Positions 51,404 to 59,453 of a stretch of 64,000 nt of DNA are shown piece after piece (the stretch's first letter is position 1; each line of letters starts with the position of its first letter). Source of the DNA: Pseudomonas chlororaphis (GTDB lineage Bacteria > Pseudomonadota > Gammaproteobacteria > Pseudomonadales > Pseudomonadaceae); the NCBI RefSeq assembly GCF_003731765.1, contig NZ_MOAL01000004.1, forward strand, positions 1,302,001 to 1,366,000. Direction: 5' to 3'. The translations under genes and the position numbers were made by a program. The notes below the pieces were generated by a model. That model was given only the letters and a program-made list of their open reading frames with translations, ran no database searches and had not been told where the DNA came from.

Positions 51404-52078
51404 CTACAGCAGTTTGAGCAACGCCTCGGCAGTGGCCTCCGACGATCCGGGGTTCTGGCCGGTGACCAGCAACCCGTCCACTTCGACATGGCTGGCCCAG
51501 TCTTCGCCGCTGGAGTAGCGCCCGCCATTGGCCTTGAGCATGTCCTCCACCAGGAACGGCACCACGTCGGTGAGTTGCACCGCCGCTTCCTCACTGTTGC
51601 TGAAACCCGTCACGGCCTTGCCGTTGACCAGCGGTTTGCCGTCCGGCCCTAGGGTGTGGCGCAGCACGCCCGGGGCGTGGCACACCGCGCCCACGGGTTT
51701 GTTCAAGGCACTGAAGCGCTCGATCAGGGCGATGGAGTGGGCGTCTTCGGCCAGGTCCCACAGCGGGCCATGGCCCCCTGGGTAGAACAGCCCATCGAAA
51801 TCGTCGGCCTTGAGCGTGCCCAGGGGCAGGGTGGCCGCCAGGGCCTGCTGCGCCGCCGAGTCTTTGTAGAAGCGGTCGGTGGCCGCGGTTTGGGCGTCTG
51901 CGGCGCTGCTTTTCGGGTCGATCGGCGGTTGGCCGCCCTTGGGCGAGGCCAGGGTGATTTGTGCGCCGGCGTCCTTGAACACGTAATAAGGCGCGGCGAA
52001 CTCTTCCAGCCAGAAACCGGTCTTTTGCCCGGTTTTGCCCAGCTCATCGTGGGACGTCAGGACCATCAGAATCTTCAT
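51404..52078 (-). CDS. DJ-1/PfpI-family class I glutamine amidotransferase-like protein
   Basis: 224 aa of the Hsp31/DJ-1 superfamily, possibly a methylglyoxal or glyoxalase III-type stress protein. The nucleophile Cys is in VGAVCHAPGVLRH, the Glu in KTGFWLEEFAAPYYVF, and the HG pair in LFYPGGHGPLWDL. It starts MKILMVLTSHDELGKTGQ (cat 52076-52078), with the first helix intact; the longer frame has no support. A CA-rich intergenic region of 290 bp separates it from the deoxyribose cluster. Confidence 0.88.
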   Translation of the reverse strand: MKILMVLTSHDELGKTGQKTGFWLEEFAAPYYVFKDAGAQITLASPKGGQPPIDPKSSAADAQTAATDRFYKDSAAQQALAATLPLGTLKADDFDGLFYPGGHGPLWDLAEDAHSIALIERFSALNKPVGAVCHAPGVLRHTLGPDGKPLVNGKAVTGFSNSEEAAVQLTDVVPFLVEDMLKANGGRYSSGEDWASHVEVDGLLVTGQNPGSSEATAEALLKLL

Positions 52079-52302
52079 GGGAACTCCAGTGCAATGTGCG
52101 GCGCAGGGAAAAAGGCGGAGCGCCTGGCGGCTGTCCGGGGGCAGGGCGGTGCAACGCCGCGCCCATGGATAAAGGACCCTGGGCCCGCGTCGGCGTTCCT
52201 TGGCTGTTGGGCCGCAGCGACGGGGAGGCAGCCAAGGCCCATCAACCGTCGGTCTTACTGCCTCAAGGCGCCGAATAAAAAAGATTGAATATTCACATGA
52301 AA

Positions 52303-52318
52303 TGTTATTTAAATAACA
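52303..52318. promoter_or_regulatory. DeoR-type operator upstream of the ribokinase gene
   Basis: TGTTATTTAAATAACA is a perfect 16-bp palindrome 51-66 bp before the ribokinase start. It differs in one base from the palindrome before deoC (56576-56591), so the two are probably the operators of the DeoR-family regulator encoded between them. AACAACAA (52320-52327), a Crc/Hfq-type AAnAAnAA motif, follows directly. Confidence 0.82.
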
Positions 52319-52368
52319 AAACAACAACGCCGGCAGCCGCCCGGCCAAGCCGTACAAGGTGGAAAGAA

Positions 52369-53295
52369 ATGGGCAGGATCGCAGTCATCGGCAGCAACAT
52401 GGTGGACCTGATCACCTACATCGAACGCATGCCCGCCCAGGGCGAAACCCTGGAAGCCCCGAGTTTCGCCATGGGCTGTGGCGGCAAGGGCGCCAACCAG
52501 GCCGTGGCGGCCGCCAAGCTCGGTGGCCAGGTGCTGATGGTGAGCAAGGTGGGCGACGACGCCTTTGCCGACACCACCCTGGCCAACTTCCAGCGCTTTG
52601 GCATCGACACCCGCTATGTGCAGAAGGTGCCTGGGGTGTCCAGCGGCGTGGCGCCGATCTTCGTTAAGCGCGATTCCCACAACAGCATCCTCATCGTCAA
52701 GGGCGCCAACGCCCACCTGCTGCCGGCGGACATTGATGCCGCCGAGGCCGACCTGCGCCAGTGCGGGCTGATTGTCCTGCAGTTGGAAATCAACCTGGAG
52801 ACGGTCTATTACGCCATCGAGTTCGGCCGTCGCCACGGCATTCCGGTGCTGCTCAACCCGGCGCCAGCGGTGCCCGATTTGAGCCCGACTCACCTGGCGC
52901 AACTGGACTTTTTGATCCCTAACGAATCCGAACTGGCACTGATCAGCGGCCAGGCCGTGGACGGGCCTGAGTCGGCACTGCTGGCGGCGCGCTCCCTGGT
53001 GGCCCGGGGCTTGCGCCACGTGATCGTCACCCTGGGCCAGCAAGGCGCGCTGTACGTGGGTGAGGAGGGCGAGTTCCAGGTGCCCGGCCTGCGGGTCGAC
53101 GCGCGGGACACCACCGGCGCCGGCGACGCGTTTATCGGTTGCTTTATCAACGACTGGAGCCGCGACCGCGACATCCGCGCCGCCATGACCCGGGCCGTGG
53201 CCTATTCAGCCTGCTCGGTGACGGGGCTGGGGACCCAGAGTTCGTATGCGGATGTGCAGGAGTTTGCAGAATTTCAGCGGCAGCAAGGGGCTTGA
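52369..53295 (+). CDS. Ribokinase/deoxyribokinase (PfkB family)
   Basis: 308 aa. It phosphorylates ribose or, given the context, deoxyribose. PfkB motifs are GCGGKGANQAVAAAKLGG (about residues 38-55) and DTTGAGDAFIGCF (catalytic Asp, about 247-259). The start MGRIAVIGSN has AAGGTGGAAAG upstream. It lies in a cluster with a FucP-like permease, a DUF4432 protein, a DeoR-type regulator and DeoC: deoxyribose uptake, mutarotation, phosphorylation, then cleavage to acetaldehyde and glyceraldehyde-3-phosphate. Confidence 0.9.
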   Translation: MGRIAVIGSNMVDLITYIERMPAQGETLEAPSFAMGCGGKGANQAVAAAKLGGQVLMVSKVGDDAFADTTLANFQRFGIDTRYVQKVPGVSSGVAPIFVKRDSHNSILIVKGANAHLLPADIDAAEADLRQCGLIVLQLEINLETVYYAIEFGRRHGIPVLLNPAPAVPDLSPTHLAQLDFLIPNESELALISGQAVDGPESALLAARSLVARGLRHVIVTLGQQGALYVGEEGEFQVPGLRVDARDTTGAGDAFIGCFINDWSRDRDIRAAMTRAVAYSACSVTGLGTQSSYADVQEFAEFQRQQGA

Positions 53296-53367
53296 TAGGG
53301 CACTGGCTGCACGCTGCAAGCGACACGATAAAAGCGATATCCCCAAAAAAAGTACCTATTCACGGAG

Positions 53368-53375
53368 AACAATAA
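53368..53375 (+). promoter_or_regulatory. Crc/Hfq (CA) motif at the permease start
   Basis: AACAATAA matches AAnAAnAA and overlaps the ribosome-binding site/start of the FucP-like gene. It is a typical position for Crc/Hfq catabolite repression in Pseudomonas. Confidence 0.6.
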
Positions 53376-54706
53376 TGACTAAGCCTCCGCTGCAACAGAC
53401 GCCTGACGGCTTCTACCTCAACCGCACCCCCTGGTTCGCGTTTATTTTGCTGTGCAGCATTTTCGCCCTGTGGGCGGCAGCGGCGAGCATGAATGATGTG
53501 CTGATCGCCCACTTCAAGAAGGCCTTCCTGCTCAGCGATTTCCAGACGGCCTTCGTGCAGTCGGCGTTCTACCTGGGGTACTTCTTCGTGGCCATTCCCG
53601 CCGCGTTGGTGGTGCGCCGCTTCAGCTACAAGAGCACCATCCTGATCGGCCTGTTGCTGTACATGTTCGGTTGCCTGCTGTTCTTCCCGGCGGCGTCCAG
53701 CGCCAAGTACGGCATGTTCCTCCTGGCGCTGTTCGTGATTGCCGCGGGCCTGTCGTTCCTGGAGACCGCCTGCAACACCTATTCGACCCTGATGGGCCCG
53801 CGGGAAACCGGGACCCGGCGCCTGAACATCTCCCAGACCTTCCACCCGTTCGGCGCCATGGCCGGGGTGTACGTGGGCAGCTTTGTGATGTTCAAGGAAA
53901 CCGACGCCACCCACGAGCAGCTCACGCAAATGAGCGCCTCGGACGCGGCCATCGCCCAGTTGCAGATGATCCAGTCCACCTTGCTGCCCTATAAGTGGAT
54001 GATCGCGGTGCTGGTGCTGATGTTTATCCTCATCGCCATCACCCGCTTCCCGGCGTGCAAGGGCAATGCCCCGCGCAGCCAGAAGACCGCCAGCCTCGGC
54101 CAGAGCCTGGGTCGCCTGTGGCGCAACCCGCGCTTCACCTTTGGCGTGCTGGCGCAGTTTCTCTATGTCGGCGCCCAGGTTGGGGTGTGGAGCTTCACCA
54201 TTCGCCTGGCCATGCAGATGGGCGGGATGAACGAGCGCAGCGCCTCGTGGTTCTTGCTGACCACCTTCGCCGCCTATTTCGTCGGCAAGCTGATTGCCAA
54301 CCTGCTGATGCGCAAGCTGCACCCGGCCAAGGTCTTGGCGATCTACGGCGTGCTGTGCATCGTGCTGCTGGCCTACACCATCCTGGTGCCGAACATCAGT
54401 GCGGTGTACGCGGCGGTGGGGGTGAGTATTTTCCTCGGCCCGTGCTGGCCGACCATTTACGGCCTGACCATCGACGGCCTGGGTGAAGACACTGGGGTCG
54501 GCGGCTCGCTGCTGGTGATGAGCATCGTTGGTGGCGGGGTGATCCCGATCTTCCAGGGCCTGCTCTCCGACGCCACCGGCGGCAACATGCAACTGGCCTA
54601 CAGCGTGCCGCTGCTGTGCTTTATCGTGATCGTCGCCTACGCCTTGCGCTGCCTGCGCCAGGCCCGGGTCGAACCGGCACCGGCCGGCGCGGCGGTGGCC
54701 TCATGA
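53375..54706 (+). CDS. FucP-like MFS sugar:H+ symporter
   Basis: 443-aa major facilitator protein with about twelve hydrophobic segments. The region VQSAFYLGYFFVAIPAALVV and the acidic or polar residues in GLSFLETACNTYSTLMGP are landmarks of the L-fucose permease family (FHS). Given its operon it probably imports deoxyribose or a related sugar. CGGAGAACAATA precedes the ATG. Its stop overlaps the ATG of the next gene (ATGA), implying coupled translation. Confidence 0.9.
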   Translation: MTKPPLQQTPDGFYLNRTPWFAFILLCSIFALWAAAASMNDVLIAHFKKAFLLSDFQTAFVQSAFYLGYFFVAIPAALVVRRFSYKSTILIGLLLYMFGCLLFFPAASSAKYGMFLLALFVIAAGLSFLETACNTYSTLMGPRETGTRRLNISQTFHPFGAMAGVYVGSFVMFKETDATHEQLTQMSASDAAIAQLQMIQSTLLPYKWMIAVLVLMFILIAITRFPACKGNAPRSQKTASLGQSLGRLWRNPRFTFGVLAQFLYVGAQVGVWSFTIRLAMQMGGMNERSASWFLLTTFAAYFVGKLIANLLMRKLHPAKVLAIYGVLCIVLLAYTILVPNISAVYAAVGVSIFLGPCWPTIYGLTIDGLGEDTGVGGSLLVMSIVGGGVIPIFQGLLSDATGGNMQLAYSVPLLCFIVIVAYALRCLRQARVEPAPAGAAVAS

Positions 54707-55773
54707 GTGCCCGCATCCCTTTGTATGGCGCGCTGTTTGGCGAGCAGGAAAAGTTGCTCCTGGAGTCTGCCGCGTTCACCGTGCGGGCCTGGACATACCC
54801 GTCCGGCGTCCGCGCCCTGAGCCTGGAAAACAGCCGGGGCCGGCTGGTGGTCCTGCCGTATCAGGGGCAGATGATCTGGTCGGCGGTGTTCGACGGCTGC
54901 GACCTGACCATGAGCCATCTGTTCAACCAGCCCCGGCCCAGCCCGACGGTGATCGGCACCTACGGTTGCTTCATGTTCCACAGCGGCCTGTTGCGCAACG
55001 GCTGCCCGAGCCCGGCGGACGACCATGCGCTGCACGGCGAACTGCCGTGTGCGCCCATGGACAGCGCCTGGCTGGAGATTGGCGAAGACGCCTCGGGGGC
55101 CTACCTGCGCCTGGGCGGGAGCTATGAATACGCCCAGGGTTTTGGCGACCGCTACCTGGCCAGCCCCAGCGTGACCCTGCGCGACGCTTCGGCCCTGTTC
55201 GAGATCGCCTTGCAGGTGCGCAACCTGGCGAGCAAGCCCATGGACCTGATGTACATGGCACATATGAACTACGCCTATGTGGAAGGCGCGCGGCTGGTGG
55301 AGCCCCTGGGCGCCGAGCGGATTCGCCTGCGCAGCAGCGTGCCGGCCCACGTCAAGCCGACCCCGGCCTGGAGTACCTACATGGAGCAATTGAGCCAGGA
55401 CCCGGCGCAGTTGCAGTGCCTGGACCAGCCGCAGCTGTACGACCCGGAAATCGTCTGCTTCTTCGACGGGGTGCAGGCCGATGCCGGCGGGCGGGCGCAT
55501 TTTCTGCTCAACCACCCCGATGGCGCCGGGTTCTACACCGCCTATCGGCCCGATCAGTTCGACCACGCGGCGCGCTGGATCCTGCACAACCCCGACCAGC
55601 AGGTGGCGGCCTTTGTCTTGCCCGCCACCTGCGAGCCGGAAGGCTACCTGGCGGAGTCCGCCAAGGGCCATGTGCGCTCACTGGCGGCCGGGGCCACGGC
55701 AGACTTCAGCGTGACCACCGGCTATCTGAGCCCGGCCGAGCGCCAGGCGTTGGAACAAACCCTGGTGCGTTGA
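54703..55773 (+). CDS. DUF4432 protein (aldose-1-epimerase-like, probable deoxyribose mutarotase)
   Basis: 356 aa of the galactose-mutarotase superfamily. Characteristic residues are HGELPCAPMDSAWLEI, YMAHMNYAYVEG (HxN) and the C-terminal VLPATCEPEGYLAE. It probably interconverts sugar anomers. The ATG overlaps the stop of the permease gene (ATGA at 54703-54706). It converges on the DeoR regulator with a 12-bp gap. The role in this operon is inferred from neighbours; DUF4432 members are also found in other sugar loci. Confidence 0.85.
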   Translation: MSARIPLYGALFGEQEKLLLESAAFTVRAWTYPSGVRALSLENSRGRLVVLPYQGQMIWSAVFDGCDLTMSHLFNQPRPSPTVIGTYGCFMFHSGLLRNGCPSPADDHALHGELPCAPMDSAWLEIGEDASGAYLRLGGSYEYAQGFGDRYLASPSVTLRDASALFEIALQVRNLASKPMDLMYMAHMNYAYVEGARLVEPLGAERIRLRSSVPAHVKPTPAWSTYMEQLSQDPAQLQCLDQPQLYDPEIVCFFDGVQADAGGRAHFLLNHPDGAGFYTAYRPDQFDHAARWILHNPDQQVAAFVLPATCEPEGYLAESAKGHVRSLAAGATADFSVTTGYLSPAERQALEQTLVR

Positions 55774-55785
55774 GGCCGGGCCCGC

Positions 55786-56556
55786 TCAGAGCACCAGTTC
55801 GGCGCCCTGGGCGGCAATGGCGTCGCGGTAGGCCTTGGGGATTTTCTTGTCGCTGACCACGTACTGGAAGTCTTCCAGGCGGCCGAAGTGGGCGGTGCGC
55901 ACACTGTCGAACTTGCTGTGGTCGGCCAGCAGCATGCGGTGCTGGGCCTGGCGCAGGACCTTCTGCTTGACCTCCACTTCGTGGAAGTTGAAACAGGTGA
56001 CGCCGAATTCCTGGCTGACCCCGGCCGCCGAGACCAGGGCCCAGGTCAGGCGCACGCCATCGAGGATGCCTGTTTCGGCGCTGTTCTCGAACACTTGGTT
56101 TTTGCGGTGGAAGGTGCCGCCGCAGAGGACGATGGAGCAGTTGGGCTTTTGTTGCAGCTTGAGCAGCACGTTGAGGGAGTTGCACACGGCGGTGAACTCC
56201 AGTTCGTCCGGGATGAAGTCGACGACGAACGGAGTGGTGGTGCCGCAGTCGAAAAACACCGTGTCGCCGGGCTGGATAAAGCGCGCGGCGAGTTTGCCGA
56301 TGCGGCGTTTTTCCTCGACGTGGCGGGTGTCCTGTTCGGCCACTCGGTAATCGCTGCCGTCGTTGCCGTCGAAGGCCCGGGTGATGTAGCCGCCCAGCAG
56401 GCGTAGCTGATCGCTGTAGATGCTCAGGTCGCGACGCAGGGTCATTTCGGAGACGTCCAGCAGGGCGGCCATTTCCCGCAGGTGAATGGCGTTCTGGTCC
56501 TGCAGGGCTTGGAGGATGAGCTTGAGACGTTCGGCTTTTTTACTGTCCACAGGCAT
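55786..56556 (-). CDS. DeoR/GlpR-family transcriptional regulator
   Basis: 256 aa. N-terminal winged HTH: RLKLILQALQDQNAIHLREM then AALLDVSEMTLRRDLSIYSD (residues 10-50). Effector-sensing isomerase-like domain follows, with VFFDCGTTTPFVVDFIPDEL and VLCGGTFHRKNQVFENSAE. It binds a sugar phosphate, probably deoxyribose-5-phosphate. It is transcribed against deoC and the kinase operon and most likely represses both via the palindromes at 52303 and 56576. Confidence 0.92.
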   Translation of the reverse strand: MPVDSKKAERLKLILQALQDQNAIHLREMAALLDVSEMTLRRDLSIYSDQLRLLGGYITRAFDGNDGSDYRVAEQDTRHVEEKRRIGKLAARFIQPGDTVFFDCGTTTPFVVDFIPDELEFTAVCNSLNVLLKLQQKPNCSIVLCGGTFHRKNQVFENSAETGILDGVRLTWALVSAAGVSQEFGVTCFNFHEVEVKQKVLRQAQHRMLLADHSKFDSVRTAHFGRLEDFQYVVSDKKIPKAYRDAIAAQGAELVL

Positions 56557-56575
56557 TCCGGGGGTTGAATGTTGG

Positions 56576-56591
56576 TGTTATTTAAGTAACA
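56576..56591. promoter_or_regulatory. DeoR-type operator upstream of deoC and the regulator
   Basis: TGTTATTTAAGTAACA has one mismatch to the perfect palindrome at 52303-52318. It lies between the divergent regulator and deoC starts. A second element, ATTATTTGTGATAAT (56591-56605), adjoins it. Confidence 0.8.
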
Positions 56592-56679
56592 TTATTTGTG
56601 ATAATTGTAACGTATTTGTGCAGGTGACCAGTGAATGTTGGCGCAGGCGCATCCCCATAGACAAGCTGGAGCTGACCTG

Positions 56680-57375
56680 ATGACCGACCTGAAGACGCGT
56701 CTTGAACCCGCCGCCTTGGCCAAATACATCGATCATACCCTGTTGGCCCCCCAGGCTTCCCGGGCGCAGATTACGACCCTGTGCGACGAAGCTCGCGAGC
56801 ATGGTTTTTACTCGGTGTGCGTGAACTCGGCCCAGGTGCCCTTGGCCGCCCAGTGCCTGCAAGGGCAGGACGTGGTGGTGTGCGCGGTGGTGGGCTTCCC
56901 CCTGGGGGCCGGGCTGAGCGCGGCCAAGGCGTTCGAGGCCGAGCAGGCGATTGCCGCCGGCGCCCGGGAAATCGACATGGTGTTGAACATCGGCTGGCTC
57001 AAGGAAGGTTTGCTGGCCGAGGTCAGCGACGACATCGCCCAGGTCCAGCGGGCCTGCGGTGCGGTGCCGTTGAAGGTGATCCTGGAAAACTGCCTGCTGA
57101 GCGACGCTGAAAAGGTCAGCGCCTGCGAAATCTGCCGTGAACTGGGGGTGGCCTTCGTCAAGACTTCCACCGGTTTCAGCCAGGGCGGCGCGACCCTGGA
57201 AGACGTGGCCCTGATGCGTCGCACCGTGGGCGCCGGGGTCGGGGTCAAGGCCTCCGGCGGTGTGCGCGACTACCCCACGGCCATCGCCATGATCGAAGCC
57301 GGGGCCACGCGTTTGGGCTCCAGCTCGGGCATCGCCATCATCAGCGGCGCCCAGGCGTCGGGTTCGGGTTACTGA
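56680..57375 (+). CDS. deoC: Deoxyribose-phosphate aldolase
   Basis: 231-aa class I aldolase, cytosolic. It cleaves deoxyribose-5-phosphate to acetaldehyde and glyceraldehyde-3-phosphate. The Schiff-base Lys is in FVKTSTGFSQGG, the second Lys in VGVKASGGVRDY, and Asp in EIDMVLNIGWLKEG. N-terminus YIDHTLLAPQAS matches the family. Start at 56680 with CTGGAGCTGACCTG. It has its own promoter downstream of the operator at 56576. Confidence 0.96.
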   Translation: MTDLKTRLEPAALAKYIDHTLLAPQASRAQITTLCDEAREHGFYSVCVNSAQVPLAAQCLQGQDVVVCAVVGFPLGAGLSAAKAFEAEQAIAAGAREIDMVLNIGWLKEGLLAEVSDDIAQVQRACGAVPLKVILENCLLSDAEKVSACEICRELGVAFVKTSTGFSQGGATLEDVALMRRTVGAGVGVKASGGVRDYPTAIAMIEAGATRLGSSSGIAIISGAQASGSGY

Positions 57376-57414
57376 GGCCGCGTCGGTCCCGTTAACAAAA
57401 CCCAGGCTCAAAAA

Positions 57415-57449
57415 AGCGCCCCATGACACAGGCCGTGTCATGGGGCGCT
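57415..57449 (-). terminator. Terminator of the 117-aa gene
   Basis: A perfect 15-bp stem AGCGCCCCATGACAC/GTGTCATGGGGCGCT with a 5-nt loop, followed on the minus strand by TTTTTT. It lies 18 bp past the stop of the minus-strand gene at 57467 and may also end deoC. Confidence 0.85.
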
Positions 57450-57466
57450 GTTGCGTCGGGCCGGGT

Positions 57467-57820
57467 TCAGCTGCCGACGTGCCGGGTAATGTCCCGATAG
57501 GTGCGTTTGTCAGTGGCCGCCAGCAATTGCCGGCCATCCTTGAAGGTGCCGATAAAGGTCACCTCGGTCTCGGTGCCGGCTATCAGGTAGCCGGCCAGGG
57601 CCCCCACGGGCCCCAGGAGCATGGCCCCGGCGATGCCGAAGCTGAGGGCGTCGTTGCTGGTGACGGAATCCTCGGTGGCGATTTCCAGGGTTTTGAAGGC
57701 CGAGGCCTTGATCTCCACCCCGGGCGAGGCGTTGAAGGCGGTTTTCAACTTGAAGGTGCCTCGGCGGTATTCGCCGTCACCCTGAAGAAAATCACCGGAT
57801 AGAACCTTGATCGTTGCCAT
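57467..57820 (-). CDS. Conserved hypothetical protein (117 aa)
   Basis: No function recognised. It starts MATIKVLSGDFLQGDGEYRR and has a Gly/Ala-rich hydrophobic segment (about residues 60-83, FGIAGAMLLGPVGALAGYLI). That segment could be a glycine-zipper-like membrane element, and TFIGTFKDGRQLLAATDK follows. The ribosome-binding site CAAGGATGATTC precedes the ATG. A single gene with its own terminator. Confidence 0.75.
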   Translation of the reverse strand: MATIKVLSGDFLQGDGEYRRGTFKLKTAFNASPGVEIKASAFKTLEIATEDSVTSNDALSFGIAGAMLLGPVGALAGYLIAGTETEVTFIGTFKDGRQLLAATDKRTYRDITRHVGS

Positions 57821-57986
57821 GTTGAATCATCCTTGTCCAAGCATTGCCAGACCGGCCATTGGGCTCTGCCTGGGGGGGAGCGTCAATGGCGTCGCGATGA
57901 AGGGCGCTACCCTCAGTCGGATGGCGCCGCAGCCCCGAGCTTCTGCGCCTGCCCGAGGCCGCGCACTGATCCACGTCAGTGGCCGG

Positions 57987-59342
57987 TCAGTGTTGCAGGC
58001 TCAGGGACGCGTCCTCGATCTGTTGCGCCAGGCTTTTCAGGTTGCTGCCCAGGGCCGGGCTTTTGGCGTGGCCCAGCAGGAAGCTGAAGCTGGCCTGGTA
58101 GTCGGTGGCCGGCTTGCTGCCGTCCGCCGCCACGCTGGCGTACACATGGCAACCCAGGCAGCTCGTGTGATTGGTCTGGAGGAAGGTTTCCAGCACCGGG
58201 TTGATCAGGGTGTCGTGGTTCGGCGTGCCACTGGGCGCCGGTGCCGTGGCCCCGGGCTGACCGATGGCCTGTGGCGAAGTCGGCCATTGCACGTCCACCA
58301 ACTGGTAGTACTGCAAGGCGGAGCCCGGGGCCTGCTGGGCGATCAGGTTCTGCATGTATTGGTTGATGTTCTGCGCCTCTGGCGTCGGCGGGAAGTTCTG
58401 CACCACCTGGGTCGGATTGCTGGTTTTGTCATTGGGCTGGCACTGGGCCGGCGCGCACTGCGGGTTGTTGAACGAGTAGTGCGCCCCTGGGGTGGCGCCG
58501 GCCACCGTGGGGGCGTTGTCGAGCTGCTGGAAGGTCGCCCAGAACCCCTGGTTGAAGGCGCTGGAAGGCATCTGGAACACATGCAGCCCGACCAGGCCCA
58601 CGGTCACCGGCGTGCTGCTGCCGGGCAGCAACGCTTGGGCGGTGAGAAAGCGCTGGGGGTTATCCGGGGCGCTCAGCACCTTCCAGGCGGCCTTGATCTC
58701 GATGGAGTTGTTCGGCAGCACGATGCCTTTTTGCTTGGCATAGAGGTTCTGCTGGGCGGGGTTGTACAGCTGGTTGTTGTAGATGAAGTCGAAGTTGACC
58801 TCATTCACCAGCATTTCGTAGTACACCGGGCTGCCGGCCTGGTCGTAGAGCACGCCGCCGCCGACCTGCTCGATTTCCCGTAGCGCCGGGGATTCGTTGG
58901 CATTGGCGGCGCGAAAGACCTTGCTGGTGCTGTTAAGCAGGCGGATCGACGGCAACGCCCGTGCCACGCCTCGGGTCTGCAAGCGCTGCACCGACAGGAA
59001 GTTGTCGTTCCAGGCTGGCGGTTGCTGGCCATTGGGCAGGTACAGCTCGTTGTAATCCTTGTAGGTCTGCCAGACGCTGGGGCCCGGGCTGCCCAGGCTG
59101 GCGGCGGCATTCGGTACGCCCCGTTGGCCTGGGGTGGCCGGCCAGTTGAGGTAGACCATGGTTTGCCACATGAAGCAGTCCACCGCGCTGTCGCTGGCGC
59201 TGAAATTGGGGTTGGCGAGTGTCGGTTGCAGGGTTGGCGAGGGGACGAACGGGCTGCCGCATAGCGGCGCGCCCATGGCCTGGGTGGCCGGTAAGCCGAG
59301 TAGCAGGGCCAGGCCGAGTAACACCGTAGGACGACGGCGCAT
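57987..59342 (-). CDS. Exported single-haem cytochrome c-like protein
   Basis: 451 aa with signal peptide MRRRPTVLLGLALLLGLPAT ending AMG|A. The only haem-attachment motif is CLGCH in TNHTSCLGCHVYASVAADG near residue 395, with few candidate Met ligands after it. The N-terminal 350 residues are a beta-rich domain of no recognised family (FNFIYNNQLYNPAQ-type strands). It would be a periplasmic electron carrier or enzyme. It is downstream of the 555-aa gene, separated by 111 bp with a strong hairpin, so the two probably act together. Confidence 0.8.
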   Translation of the reverse strand: MRRRPTVLLGLALLLGLPATQAMGAPLCGSPFVPSPTLQPTLANPNFSASDSAVDCFMWQTMVYLNWPATPGQRGVPNAAASLGSPGPSVWQTYKDYNELYLPNGQQPPAWNDNFLSVQRLQTRGVARALPSIRLLNSTSKVFRAANANESPALREIEQVGGGVLYDQAGSPVYYEMLVNEVNFDFIYNNQLYNPAQQNLYAKQKGIVLPNNSIEIKAAWKVLSAPDNPQRFLTAQALLPGSSTPVTVGLVGLHVFQMPSSAFNQGFWATFQQLDNAPTVAGATPGAHYSFNNPQCAPAQCQPNDKTSNPTQVVQNFPPTPEAQNINQYMQNLIAQQAPGSALQYYQLVDVQWPTSPQAIGQPGATAPAPSGTPNHDTLINPVLETFLQTNHTSCLGCHVYASVAADGSKPATDYQASFSFLLGHAKSPALGSNLKSLAQQIEDASLSLQH

Positions 59343-59388
59343 GATGATTCCTCCTTGAATACATGGATCAGCGGACGCCTGTAACAGG

Positions 59389-59421
59389 CCGTGGCGGGCA
59401 GCCCCAGGCTGCCCGCCACGG
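59389..59421. repeat. Perfect 14-bp intercistronic hairpin
   Basis: CCGTGGCGGGCAGC/GCTGCCCGCCACGG with loop CCCAG lies between the 555-aa gene and the cytochrome gene on the transcribed strand. Without a T-run after it, it is more likely an mRNA-stability or attenuation element than a full terminator. Confidence 0.65.
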
Positions 59422-59453
59422 TCGATGAGGCGGGCATTACAGGTGGGCAGGGC

